Origin: VGBV01 sp963780395
GTDB taxonomy: Bacteria > Actinomycetota > Thermoleophilia > Solirubrobacterales > 70-9
Direction: 5' to 3'
Length of the DNA: 64,000 bases
Assembly (NCBI GenBank): GCA_963780395.1
Contig: CAWABY010000011.1
Coordinates: 62,001-126,000 of the forward strand
Positions within the stretch are counted from its first letter, which is position 1, and each line of letters starts with the position of its first letter. Position numbers and translations under genes: made by a program. The notes under the pieces were generated by a model, which was not told the DNA's origin, ran no database searches, and worked only from the letters and a program-made list of their open reading frames with translations. Below, one piece after another: positions 55,841-63,627 of the stretch.

Positions 55841-56812
55841 TTGAATGAGTGCCCTGTCGACGGCCATCGCCACGAACAGGATCGCGAGGTAGGCGAGCGA
55901 GCTCAGGTAGAGGCGGCGCGCCGATGGGCGGGAGGGGTGGCGGGCCAGCGAGGCCGCGAGCGCGACGAACGCCCCGCCCAGGGCCAGCGCCACCGCCAGG
56001 TAGAAGGCGCCGAAGAGCCCAGTAAGCACCGGCCCCACCGTGATCGCGACCAACAGCAGCGAGTAGCCCAGGATCTGCCGCCGCGTCGCGCTCTCTCCGC
56101 GGACGACTGGCAGCATCGGCACCCCGGTGCGCGCGTAGTCGTCGGCGATCAAAAGCGACAGCGCCCAGAAGTGCGGCGGGGTCCAGAAGAAGACGATCGC
56201 GAACGGCCACAGCGCCTGCGCCTCGAGCGAGCCCGTCGCCGCCGCCCAGCCCACCAGCGGCGGCATCGCTCCGGCGGCGCCGCCGAGCACGATGTTGAGC
56301 GGCGTGCGCGGCTTCAGCCACAACGTGTAGAGGAAGATGTAGCCGAGCAGGCCGGCGGCGGCGAGTACCGCGGCAAGCGTGTTGACGGTCAGGCCCAGCT
56401 GCGCGGTCGCCAGGGCTCCGAGCGCGATCCCGAAGGCGAGGCCGTGCGAGGGATCGATCCTGCCGCTGGCGATCGGCCGCCCGCTGGTGCGCGCCATGCG
56501 CGCGTCCGACTCGCGCTCCAGGTAGTGGTTGATGGCGCCTGCGCCGCCGGCGGCGAGGTAGCCGCCCAGCATCGTCCACAGGATCGTCGACAGCGCCGGG
56601 CCCGCCGGGTCGGCGACGAACATCGTCGTCACCGTGGTCAGCAGCAGCAGCGAGATGATGCGCGGCTTGGTCAGCGTGATGTAGTCGCGAACGATCTCGA
56701 GGGCGCCGCGCGAAGAGCTAGCGGGATGCGGAACGGGCGTCGTCCCGGAGCCGTTGCGGCGCTCGCGCGAGCCGATGCGGCCGCGGTGGATCGTTCCCGT
56801 CTTCGCCTCCAT
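55838..56812 (-). CDS. ctaB: Protohaem IX farnesyltransferase, right copy
   Basis: The 324-residue protein has the same motifs as the left copy (YITLTKPRIISLLLLTTVTT, NHYLERESDARMARTSGRPI, DDYARTGVPMLPVVRGESAT). Differences cluster in the last 60 residues (LALGGAFVALAASLARHPSR, ending AVDRALIQ). It follows the intact ctaA after two bases, the usual ctaA-ctaB order, so this copy is the one with complete haem A synthesis context. Confidence 0.94.
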   Translation of the reverse strand: MEAKTGTIHRGRIGSRERRNGSGTTPVPHPASSSRGALEIVRDYITLTKPRIISLLLLTTVTTMFVADPAGPALSTILWTMLGGYLAAGGAGAINHYLERESDARMARTSGRPIASGRIDPSHGLAFGIALGALATAQLGLTVNTLAAVLAAAGLLGYIFLYTLWLKPRTPLNIVLGGAAGAMPPLVGWAAATGSLEAQALWPFAIVFFWTPPHFWALSLLIADDYARTGVPMLPVVRGESATRRQILGYSLLLVAITVGPVLTGLFGAFYLAVALALGGAFVALAASLARHPSRPSARRLYLSSLAYLAILFVAMAVDRALIQ

Positions 56813-56814
56813 CG

Positions 56815-57885
56815 TCAGGCCCCCGCCGCCGCGGTCGAAGCCGAGCGGCTCGCCGAACGGGCCGCGGGCGCGATGGCCAGGGCCGGCGACCACGCGAGCG
56901 TGTAGGCGATCAGCACGACGGTGCTCCACAGTAGCGTGGCCACGATCAGGTGAGCGAGGATGAGCGCCGCATGCTCCTCGAGCAGCACGTTCAGCACCCC
57001 GAGCAGGATCTGAGTCGCCAGCAGCAGCCCTGCGATCAGCAGCAGACGGGAGCGCGCGCCGCGATAGAGCGCCACCCCCAGCAGCACCAGGATCGCCAGC
57101 GTGGCCGCGTAGACGAACATGCGGTGGGTGAGGTGGATGTCGCTGAGGCGGCTCTCGCCGAAGGGTGCGACGCCCTGGTTGAGGCAGCCGGGGAACTGCT
57201 CCCCGCAGGCCATATGCGCTCCGGCGATGTTCGTGCCGGTGCCGCCGACGCCCTCCTCCTCGGTGCCGGCCACGTAGCCGCCTGCGACGATCGCACACAG
57301 GAGCAGCACCGCCGCCGCTGCGCTCAACGGCTTCAGGCCGCGAACGGGGGCCGCGAGTGGGGCGGCGGCCTCGTCCTCGCCGGACTCGCGCGCCGCGATC
57401 TCGGCCCGCGCCCGAACCGAGATCCACAGCACCAGTCCGATCAACAGCATCGCCAGGCCCAGGTGCGCGGCGACGAGCTCCTCGGCCAGGCTCTTCTCGA
57501 CGGTGAGGCCGCCGAGGCCGGCCTGGACCAGAACCAGCACCCCGGCGGCGACCGAGGTACGAAGCGGCCAGCGCAGCTCGCGCAGGTGCTTGTACGCGGT
57601 CCACGCGAGCAGCGCGATCAGTGCCGTCACCACCGCCGCCAGCGCACGGTGCGAGAACTCGACGATCACCTCGGTGTCGTTGAAGAAGGGGATCGCCGAG
57701 CCGTTGCAGAGCGGCCAGCCCTCGGTGCCCGAGCCGCCCGGGCCGCAGCCAAGGCCGGACTCGCTGACGCGGACGACTCCGCCCAGCACGATCAAGGCGA
57801 AGGTGGCGAGGACGGTCAGATCTGCAAGGCGGCGAAACCGGCGGAGCTCGGCACTCCCGCCGCCGCCGGCGCGGGGCGAATCCAT
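56815..57885 (-). CDS. ctaA: Haem A synthase (COX15/CtaA)
   Basis: CtaA oxidises the C8 methyl of haem O to give haem A. The 356-residue protein has eight membrane helices, from LTVLATFALIVLGGVVRVSE. The haem-ligand histidines lie in VEFSHRALAAVVTALIALLA, VAAHLGLAMLLIGLVLW, DIHLTHRMFVYAATLAILVL and LAHLIVATLLWSTVVLIAYT. The loop GLGCGPGGSGTEGWPLCNGS has the extracytoplasmic Cys pair. It starts seven bases after the stop of the CoxI-like gene, so haem A synthesis is part of the unusual oxidase-like operon. Confidence 0.94.
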   Translation of the reverse strand: MDSPRAGGGGSAELRRFRRLADLTVLATFALIVLGGVVRVSESGLGCGPGGSGTEGWPLCNGSAIPFFNDTEVIVEFSHRALAAVVTALIALLAWTAYKHLRELRWPLRTSVAAGVLVLVQAGLGGLTVEKSLAEELVAAHLGLAMLLIGLVLWISVRARAEIAARESGEDEAAAPLAAPVRGLKPLSAAAAVLLLCAIVAGGYVAGTEEEGVGGTGTNIAGAHMACGEQFPGCLNQGVAPFGESRLSDIHLTHRMFVYAATLAILVLLGVALYRGARSRLLLIAGLLLATQILLGVLNVLLEEHAALILAHLIVATLLWSTVVLIAYTLAWSPALAIAPAARSASRSASTAAAGA

Positions 57886-57892
57886 AGGCGGG

Positions 57893-59638
57893 TCAGGCTA
57901 CCGGCTCGCCGCTCTTGGCCCTGCCGGCCGGGGCCGGCGCCTGCCGGCGCTCGACTGCCTCGCGGACGTCCCGCATCGGCTCGTCGCTGCGCACGTCGGG
58001 GATGACGTCGAAGTTGTGCGGCGGCGGCGGCGAGGTGGCCAGCCACTCGAGGGTGTCACCGCGCCACGGGTCCGGCCCGGCCTTGTTGCCGCCCGATGCG
58101 CTGAGCGCGGCGTTGACCAGCGAGGCGACGATCCCGATCGCCAGCACCACAGCGCCGATCGTGATCAGCAGGTTGAGCAGGTCGAGGCTCTGGTAGGTGT
58201 CGACGACCACGTCCAGGCCGGTGCCCGAGCCGTCGTAGACGCTGTCCTCGTAGAACTTGAACGCGTCCACGGGCTGGCCGTTCACCCCCGCCAGGGCCAT
58301 CGGGATGAAGGTCAGCTGCGCTCCGGCGATGATCGCGGCCAGCGAGAACTTCGCCAGCGACTCGCCCATCAGCCTGCCGGTCAGCTTGGGGAACCAGTAG
58401 TGGAGGGCCGCCAGCCCGCCCAGCACGGGCCCGCCGACCAGCACGTAGCCGGTCGCGGCAGTCGAGTCCATGGTGTCGGCGAGCAGCCAGTTGACCGGGA
58501 TCACGGCGTGACCCAGCTCGCTGGCGAGGCCGAATGAGAGGGTCGAGATCGCGCCCAGCGCGAACAGCATCGGCGCGCGCAGCTCGATCGCCCCGGAGGC
58601 CATCGTCCCCAGCCAGTTGACGAACAACAGCCCGACCGGGACCAGCAGCAGCACCGCTGCCGCCATCGCGAAGTAGAGCCAGCCGGCCGGAATCGAGGCG
58701 GTGAACATGTTCTGCATCCAGGCCAGCAGGCCGAGCCCGCCGATCGCCGCCATCGAGAGGTTGACGGCCCGGCGGTTGATCAGCGGCTTGCGCGAGAAGG
58801 TGGCGACGATCTCGGAGATCGCCCCGGCGGCCGGCAGGACCATCAGCAGATAGCAGCCGGTGAAGAAGATCCAGCTCAGGTGCTGCCAGTAGGTGGGCGC
58901 TCCGCCCTCGCCCGGGTCGAAGAAGACCCCGTTGAAGTGACGGTCGATCTCCAGCATCGTGAGGCCGGCGATCATCGCCGGGCAGGCGACGACCAGAACC
59001 CAGCTCGACACCGCGGCCGAGAAGGTGAACGGGGGCAGCCGCCGCCAGACGAGCCCGGGCGCTCGCATCCTGCGGATCGTCACGATCAGGTTCAGCGCCA
59101 GCAGCAGGAAACCGAGCGCGCTCAGCCCCACCGCGGTGACCCAGACGTCGATCCCGTTGTTGGAGATGAAGGCCGTGTCCGACAGCGGCGGCAGCGGGTT
59201 GACGCCCCCTTCCGGCGGGGTGTAGACGAAGCTGACGTAGAGGATCGCGCCGCCGATCACGTAAAGCCAGAAGGAGAGGTTGGCCAGCCGCGGGAAGGCC
59301 AGCGAGCGAGCGCCGACCTGCAGCGGGACGAGGTACGTATAGAGGCCCAGCGCCAGCGGCAGCGCGAACAGCACCACCAGCGACGCCCCCATCACCGACA
59401 GCAGCCGGTTGAAGGTGACCGGCTCGATCAACCCGTTCTCGGGAACGACGAGCTGGGCCCGGATCAACAGGAACTCCAGCAGACCCAGCACCAGGAAGGC
59501 GAGCGCGGCGGCGATCATCATCCGGCCGACGTCCTTGTGGTCGCTGCTGGTCGCCAGCTCCAGCCAGCGCGGGCGCGGCCGGGGGACGCCGCCGGTGACG
59601 AGCTCGGGGCGCTGCGGCGAGATCGCGGGGCCGCTCAC
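57893..59638 (-). CDS. CoxI-like membrane protein lacking all haem and copper ligands
   Basis: The 581-residue protein aligns without gaps to the local ctaD product through the key regions. Shared landmarks include SSDHKDVG, GARSLAFPRLANLSFWL, ISEIVATFSRKP, HYWFPKLTGRLMGESLAKFS and PDPWRGDTLEWLATSPPPPH. The metal sites are gone: the low-spin haem His is Met (LLSVMGASLVV), CuB His and cross-linked Tyr are Thr and Leu (FFTGCYLLM), the HH pair is Gln-Asn (AWMQNMFTASI), and the last His pair is Ala and Gly (STAATGYVLVGG). The haem-propionate Arg pair is also missing (VNGQPVDAF). About twelve helices and an intact frame argue for a functional, non-catalytic protein. Its GTG overlaps the CoxII-like stop. 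Confidence 0.9.
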   Translation of the reverse strand: MSGPAISPQRPELVTGGVPRPRPRWLELATSSDHKDVGRMMIAAALAFLVLGLLEFLLIRAQLVVPENGLIEPVTFNRLLSVMGASLVVLFALPLALGLYTYLVPLQVGARSLAFPRLANLSFWLYVIGGAILYVSFVYTPPEGGVNPLPPLSDTAFISNNGIDVWVTAVGLSALGFLLLALNLIVTIRRMRAPGLVWRRLPPFTFSAAVSSWVLVVACPAMIAGLTMLEIDRHFNGVFFDPGEGGAPTYWQHLSWIFFTGCYLLMVLPAAGAISEIVATFSRKPLINRRAVNLSMAAIGGLGLLAWMQNMFTASIPAGWLYFAMAAAVLLLVPVGLLFVNWLGTMASGAIELRAPMLFALGAISTLSFGLASELGHAVIPVNWLLADTMDSTAATGYVLVGGPVLGGLAALHYWFPKLTGRLMGESLAKFSLAAIIAGAQLTFIPMALAGVNGQPVDAFKFYEDSVYDGSGTGLDVVVDTYQSLDLLNLLITIGAVVLAIGIVASLVNAALSASGGNKAGPDPWRGDTLEWLATSPPPPHNFDVIPDVRSDEPMRDVREAVERRQAPAPAGRAKSGEPVA

Positions 59639-60444
59639 TGCTCAGCCCCTTGCGGTGCTTGCACGTCGGCCGAGCCGGCCTCGGTTCCCGACGCGCCGCG
59701 GATGGCGATCTCCTCCTGGACGAAGTCCTGCGCTTCCTGGATGTCGGTGGCCTGGCGGTCGAGCCAGGCCTCGTACTCGGGCACGCTGACCACGCGAACC
59801 TCGGTCCGCATCGCGGCATAGGACGCGCCCGAGAACTGGTAGGAGGCGCCGTAGTAGACGCCCTCCTCATCGGCCTTGAACCAGGTTCGGTTCGACTGAT
59901 CGGGGACGGCGTCGAACTTGCCGCCCAGGCCCGGCACGGACCAGCGGTGGACGACGTCGGTCGAGGCGAGGTTGACGATCACCGCGGTGTCAACGGGGAC
60001 GACCAGCTCGTAGTAGGAGAAGGTCTCCCCGTCGGGGTACTCGTAGCGCCACAGCCACTGTTGGCCCGAGGCCTGGATCTGCAGCGGCGCGGTGGCGTCG
60101 GCTGGCGGAAGGTCGACGTCGCGCTGCGCGGTGCGCAGGGCCGAGGCCTGCAGCCCGCGATCGCCCGAGGCCTCGACCTGGCTTGCGTTCTCGGTCTGGA
60201 TCACGCCGGCGCCGAAGATGATCACGGCGAGGCCGGTCAGCCCAGCAGTGACCAGCAGCTGGGCCGAGCGGCGGCTGCGAAGTCGTCTCGGCTCGCGCCC
60301 GCGGGCCGAGCGGTAGCGCATCACCAGGCCGATCAGCGCCGCGTTGATGGCGACGATCAGCAGCCCGGCGACGATCAGCATCACCCAGTAGAGGGCGTTG
60401 AGGTCGTCCGCGTTCGGCGAGTGGGCGGTCTCGGGGCCAAGCAA
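59635..60444 (-). CDS. CoxII-like protein lacking most CuA ligands
   Basis: The 269-residue protein has two membrane helices (VMLIVAGLLIVAINAALIGL and TAGLTGLAVIIFGAGV) and a cupredoxin domain. ASGQQWLWRYEYPDGETFSY keeps the aromatic patch, and DVVHRWSVPGLGGKFDAVPD keeps one His. The CuA loop CTELCGLGHATM of normal CoxII is SYQFSGASYAAM here: both Cys are Ser, Glu is Gln, His is Tyr, and only Met remains. It should not bind binuclear copper. It starts with TTG at 60444 after TAGACT and is the first gene of the operon with the ligand-less CoxI-like protein, ctaA and ctaB. Confidence 0.9.
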   Translation of the reverse strand: MLGPETAHSPNADDLNALYWVMLIVAGLLIVAINAALIGLVMRYRSARGREPRRLRSRRSAQLLVTAGLTGLAVIIFGAGVIQTENASQVEASGDRGLQASALRTAQRDVDLPPADATAPLQIQASGQQWLWRYEYPDGETFSYYELVVPVDTAVIVNLASTDVVHRWSVPGLGGKFDAVPDQSNRTWFKADEEGVYYGASYQFSGASYAAMRTEVRVVSVPEYEAWLDRQATDIQEAQDFVQEEIAIRGASGTEAGSADVQAPQGAEQ

Positions 60445-60453
60445 GCGGGGGCC

Positions 60454-60459
60454 AGTCTA
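60454..60459 (-). promoter_or_regulatory. -10-like TAGACT for the CoxII-like operon
   Basis: TAGACT lies nine bases before the TTG at 60444. The 134-base divergent region also holds an imperfect dyad around TTGGCTGGCTGGCCAA near 60508-60522 that might be an operator for the gene at 60579. Confidence 0.4.
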
Positions 60460-60578
60460 TAAATTCGCCCCCTGGGCAAGCGCCGCGCACGAGCGCGCGC
60501 GAAATTTGGCTGGCTGGCCAATTCGCCTCCCGTTCTGCCAGAATCGCCGCGAGAGCGGACGAGCGAGGAGGAGATCGG

Positions 60579-62393
60579 ATGGCTAGGAACGGAGGCGCCG
60601 ACACGGAGGGGACCGCGACGCAGGCGCTGCGGCGGATGGCCGAGGCCGAGCCCGAGCTGGCCGCCCGGATGATGCTGCAATCGATGCCCGTCGCAGCCGC
60701 GACGCTGCCCGACGGGCTCAGCTACCGCCTCGAGCTCTCCGACCTCGGCGCCTGGCGGATCGTCCCCAACGGGGGTCACGCCGACGTCACCGAGGTGGCG
60801 CCGGGCGGGCAGCTCAACGGCGACGCCTTCGCGATCGAGACCGACGCCCGCACCCTCGCCCTGCTCGCCGCCGGCGCCAACCCGCTGCCGGCGATGATCC
60901 GCGGCCGGGTGCGCCTGCGCGGCAAGCGCCGCAAGGCGCTCGCGCTTCGCCGGCTGAGCCAGGATGCCGGCCCGCGCGAGCTCGCCAAGCTCGGACTGCC
61001 GGTCGACGCCGACCTGCTCTACCGCTCGCTCCCCTACGCGATCGAGCCCGAGTGGACCCGGGGGCACAGCTTCCGAATCGGCTATGAGCTGCTCGGCGAA
61101 GGCGGCGGCACCTGGACCCTCGTGGTCGAGGATGGGAGCGCCAGCTGCGAGCGCGGCCTGGACGATGAGCCCGAGTCGCTGGTCCGGATTCGCTACGAGG
61201 ACTGGCTGAAGCTGCTGAGCGGCGAGAGCAATCCCACCGACTCGGCTCGATCAGGCTTCACCGAGCTGCACGGGGCGATTCCTCCGGTGACCCTGGTCGG
61301 CCGCTGGATGGACCGCGCCGCGGGCCTCGACGGCCCCGAGCTCGAGCGCGAGGCCCGCCAGCGCCGTGTCCAGGCCGAGCGCGCCGCCTGGGGCTCGCGG
61401 CCCGCCCGCGGCGGCAGCGGGGCCACCTCGGACGCCGGCGACCCGGCAGAGGTAAAGCCGGCCAGGCCCAAGGGCGGCCTGATGGACTACGAGCAGCTCT
61501 ACGCGCTGTGGGAGCGGCAGAACTGGCGCGCCCACGAGCTCGACTTCACGGTCGACAAGGAGCACTGGGTGCAGACGCCGACCGAGTCCCAGCAGGAGAC
61601 CGCGTTCAGCTTCGGCAGCTTCTACGTGGGCGAGGAGCGCGTCACCGCCGACCTGGCCCCGTTCGTGCTTGCCGCGCCCAACGGCGAGGTCGAGGCCTTC
61701 CTCGCCACCCAGCTCGTCGACGAGATGCGCCACGCGGTCTTCTTCGACCGCTGGATGGCCGAGGTGATGGCCCTCGATGCGAAGGACCTGCGCTCCCGGA
61801 TCCGCGAGATCGAGGAGAACCTGCTCGACGTCGGCCCCTGGAAGTTCCTCTTCGACGACTCGCTGCGCGACATCGCCAACCGGATCAAGGCCAAGCCCGA
61901 CGACCTGAAGCTGTTCGTCGAGGGCATCGTCACCTACCACATGGTCACCGAGGGAGTCCTCGCGATGCCCGGGCAGCGGCTGATCATCCAGTACACGGAG
62001 GACCACGGCCTCTACCCAGGGTTTCGGGAGGGCTTCAGCCTGGTCGAGCAGGACGAACACCGTCACATCGCCTTCGGCGTCCGCTTCCTCCGCGACGTCT
62101 GCGAGGAGCGCCCCGAGATGAAGCAGGTGATCGTGGACAAGCTCTGCGAGCTGCTTCCCGAGGCGGCCGAGGTGTTCGTCCCGCCCCAGGAGACGGACCC
62201 GAGCGACTACTGGTCATACGACCACCATTCCTCGCAGGTCTACGGCTTCGCCTACCAGGCGCTGAACCGCCGCATGAAGGCGATCGGGGTCGAGATCCCA
62301 GGCCCCGAGCGGCTGATGCCCGGCCCGGTCGACTTCAGCGGCCTCGATGCGCGCAGCCGCATCGACCCCGTCGAGTCGCCCGCCCCCGCCTGA
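60579..62393 (+). CDS. SCP2-like / R2lox-like diiron fusion protein
   Basis: The 604-residue protein has two parts. Residues 1-270 look like one or two SCP2 sterol-carrier-type lipid-binding domains (GLSYRLELSDLGAWRIVPNG; SFRIGYELLGEGGGTWTLVV, DWLKLLSGESNPTDSARSG). Residues 300-590 form a ferritin-like helical bundle of the R2-like ligand-binding oxidase type. Its metal ligands fit: Glu in SQQETAFSFG, Glu/His in LVDEMRHAVFFDRW, Glu in LFVEGIVTYHMVTEG, and Glu/His in VEQDEHRHIAFGVRFL. R2lox proteins bind Mn/Fe and a fatty acid, so the fused lipid-carrier domain could deliver a substrate. A strong GAGGAGGAG site precedes the ATG. It is cytosolic by sequence. Confidence 0.85.
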   Translation: MARNGGADTEGTATQALRRMAEAEPELAARMMLQSMPVAAATLPDGLSYRLELSDLGAWRIVPNGGHADVTEVAPGGQLNGDAFAIETDARTLALLAAGANPLPAMIRGRVRLRGKRRKALALRRLSQDAGPRELAKLGLPVDADLLYRSLPYAIEPEWTRGHSFRIGYELLGEGGGTWTLVVEDGSASCERGLDDEPESLVRIRYEDWLKLLSGESNPTDSARSGFTELHGAIPPVTLVGRWMDRAAGLDGPELEREARQRRVQAERAAWGSRPARGGSGATSDAGDPAEVKPARPKGGLMDYEQLYALWERQNWRAHELDFTVDKEHWVQTPTESQQETAFSFGSFYVGEERVTADLAPFVLAAPNGEVEAFLATQLVDEMRHAVFFDRWMAEVMALDAKDLRSRIREIEENLLDVGPWKFLFDDSLRDIANRIKAKPDDLKLFVEGIVTYHMVTEGVLAMPGQRLIIQYTEDHGLYPGFREGFSLVEQDEHRHIAFGVRFLRDVCEERPEMKQVIVDKLCELLPEAAEVFVPPQETDPSDYWSYDHHSSQVYGFAYQALNRRMKAIGVEIPGPERLMPGPVDFSGLDARSRIDPVESPAPA

Positions 62394-62400
62394 CCGTACG

Positions 62401-63015
62401 TCAGAACTCGCTCAGCGGCGGCCGCAAATGGCCGGAGTTGCCGGCTGCGACGAAGCCCTTGTCCTTGGGGCGCTTCGCCTCCCAGTCGATGAGCTTGGTG
62501 CCGCAGAGCTCGGTGCCCGGCGTTGCGATGTTCCCGTCATTGGTCGTCCAGGAGGCCTCGCCGGACATGCCCGTTCCGATCACCCTGCCGCCGGTGGGCG
62601 TGCTCGTCAGGGAGGCGACGGCGCCCTTGAAGTAGCCGCCTTCGCTGGCGACGTCGTCGCTGATCGGATCGCTGACCTCGAAGCGCTTTCCCTGCGGGTT
62701 CTTCTTCCTCTTCTTCTCCATCGACATCGTCCCGTGCGTGATCGTGACCACCTTGGTGTACTCGGGATTCTGCGAGGTCGGAGTCTTGCGGCAGTACAGC
62801 GTCGCGTTGGTGAGCGTGAAGTCCAGGACCTTGCCGGCGCGCGTGAGCTTGTAGCTGACGGTCCCGTTGTACTCGGTCAGACCGACGAATTTCCCGGCGA
62901 TGCCGTTCTTTTTCTTCTTCTTGGCCTCAGCGGCGCCCAGGAAGGGGGCCGCGGTCACGCCCACCGCGCACAGAACCGCCACGAGGAGCGTCCGGTGCCG
63001 TCTCATCGTGGCCAT
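62401..63015 (-). CDS. Small secreted protein
   Basis: The protein of about 204 residues has a signal peptide (RRHRTLLVAVLCAVGVTAAP, cleavage near GAAEA), followed at once by a lysine run (KKKKKNG). The mature part is beta-rich, with FVGLTEYNGTVSYKLTRAGK, FTLTNATLYCRKTPT and VSDPISDDVASEGGYFKGAV, and ends with PGTELCGTKLIDWEAKRPKD. Two Cys may pair. The ATG at 63006 is an alternative start. It lies seven bases after the SCP2 fusion stop on the opposite strand. The function is unknown; the lysine-rich plan recalls the secreted protein at 37137. Confidence 0.7.
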   Translation of the reverse strand: MATMRRHRTLLVAVLCAVGVTAAPFLGAAEAKKKKKNGIAGKFVGLTEYNGTVSYKLTRAGKVLDFTLTNATLYCRKTPTSQNPEYTKVVTITHGTMSMEKKRKKNPQGKRFEVSDPISDDVASEGGYFKGAVASLTSTPTGGRVIGTGMSGEASWTTNDGNIATPGTELCGTKLIDWEAKRPKDKGFVAAGNSGHLRPPLSEF

Positions 63016-63034
63016 TCTGCCACGCCAGGCCGCG

Positions 63035-63040
63035 TAGCCT
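63035..63040 (+). promoter_or_regulatory. Leaderless -10 TAGCCT for the GNAT gene
   Basis: TAGCCT lies seven bases before the ATG at 63048. Confidence 0.55.
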
Positions 63041-63047
63041 GCTGCGG

Positions 63048-63542
63048 ATGGCGATCTCGATCGAGCGCGCCGACGCCGCCGACGTGGACTCCCTGCGGGA
63101 GCTCTGGCTTCAGCTCCACCACCATCATCAGCGAATCGGGCCGCAGAGCGGCAGCTTCACCGACGACGAGTCGTCATGGGGGGTGCGCTCCGCCAACTAC
63201 CGCGAGTGGCTGGACGAGCAGGGCTCCTTCGCGCTGCTCGCGCGCGACGGCGAGGAGCTGGTCGGCTACGCGATGGTCCGCGTGACGCCGGGCCCCGCGA
63301 GCGAGAGGGATGCCTGGGTGGTGCCCGAGACGGTCGCCGAGCTGATGACGCTGGTCGTCTCGGAGGGCAGCCGGGGAGCCGGCCTCGGCAACCGCCTGCT
63401 CGACGAGGTCGACGCCGAGCTCGAGCGCCTCGGCGTCGGGGAGCTCTTCGTCGGCCTCATCCCCGGCAACGACGGAGCCCAGCGCCTCTATGAGTCCCGC
63501 GGCTTCAAGGGCCGCTGGCTGACCCTGGTCCGCTCGCGCTAG
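63048..63542 (+). CDS. GNAT-family N-acetyltransferase
   Basis: The 164-residue cytosolic protein has the GNAT fold: AISIERADAADVDSLRELWL at the start, FALLARDGEELVGYAMVRVT in the middle, and the acetyl-CoA loop LMTLVVSEGSRGAGLGNRLL (R/Q-x-x-G-x-G/A type). GLIPGNDGAQRLYESRGFKG contains the usual late Asn and Tyr. It transfers an acetyl group to an amine; the substrate is unknown. Confidence 0.9.
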   Translation: MAISIERADAADVDSLRELWLQLHHHHQRIGPQSGSFTDDESSWGVRSANYREWLDEQGSFALLARDGEELVGYAMVRVTPGPASERDAWVVPETVAELMTLVVSEGSRGAGLGNRLLDEVDAELERLGVGELFVGLIPGNDGAQRLYESRGFKGRWLTLVRSR

Positions 63543-63613
63543 CGCGCCGGCGACGAACGGCGTCTCGCGCTTTGGTCGAATGTCCCAGCGGATCGGCCAG
63601 CAAGACCAGCCAA

Positions 63614-63619
63614 TAGGCT
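63614..63619 (+). promoter_or_regulatory. Leaderless -10 TAGGCT
   Basis: TAGGCT lies eight bases before the ATG at 63628. Confidence 0.5.
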
Positions 63620-63627
63620 GACGCCCG

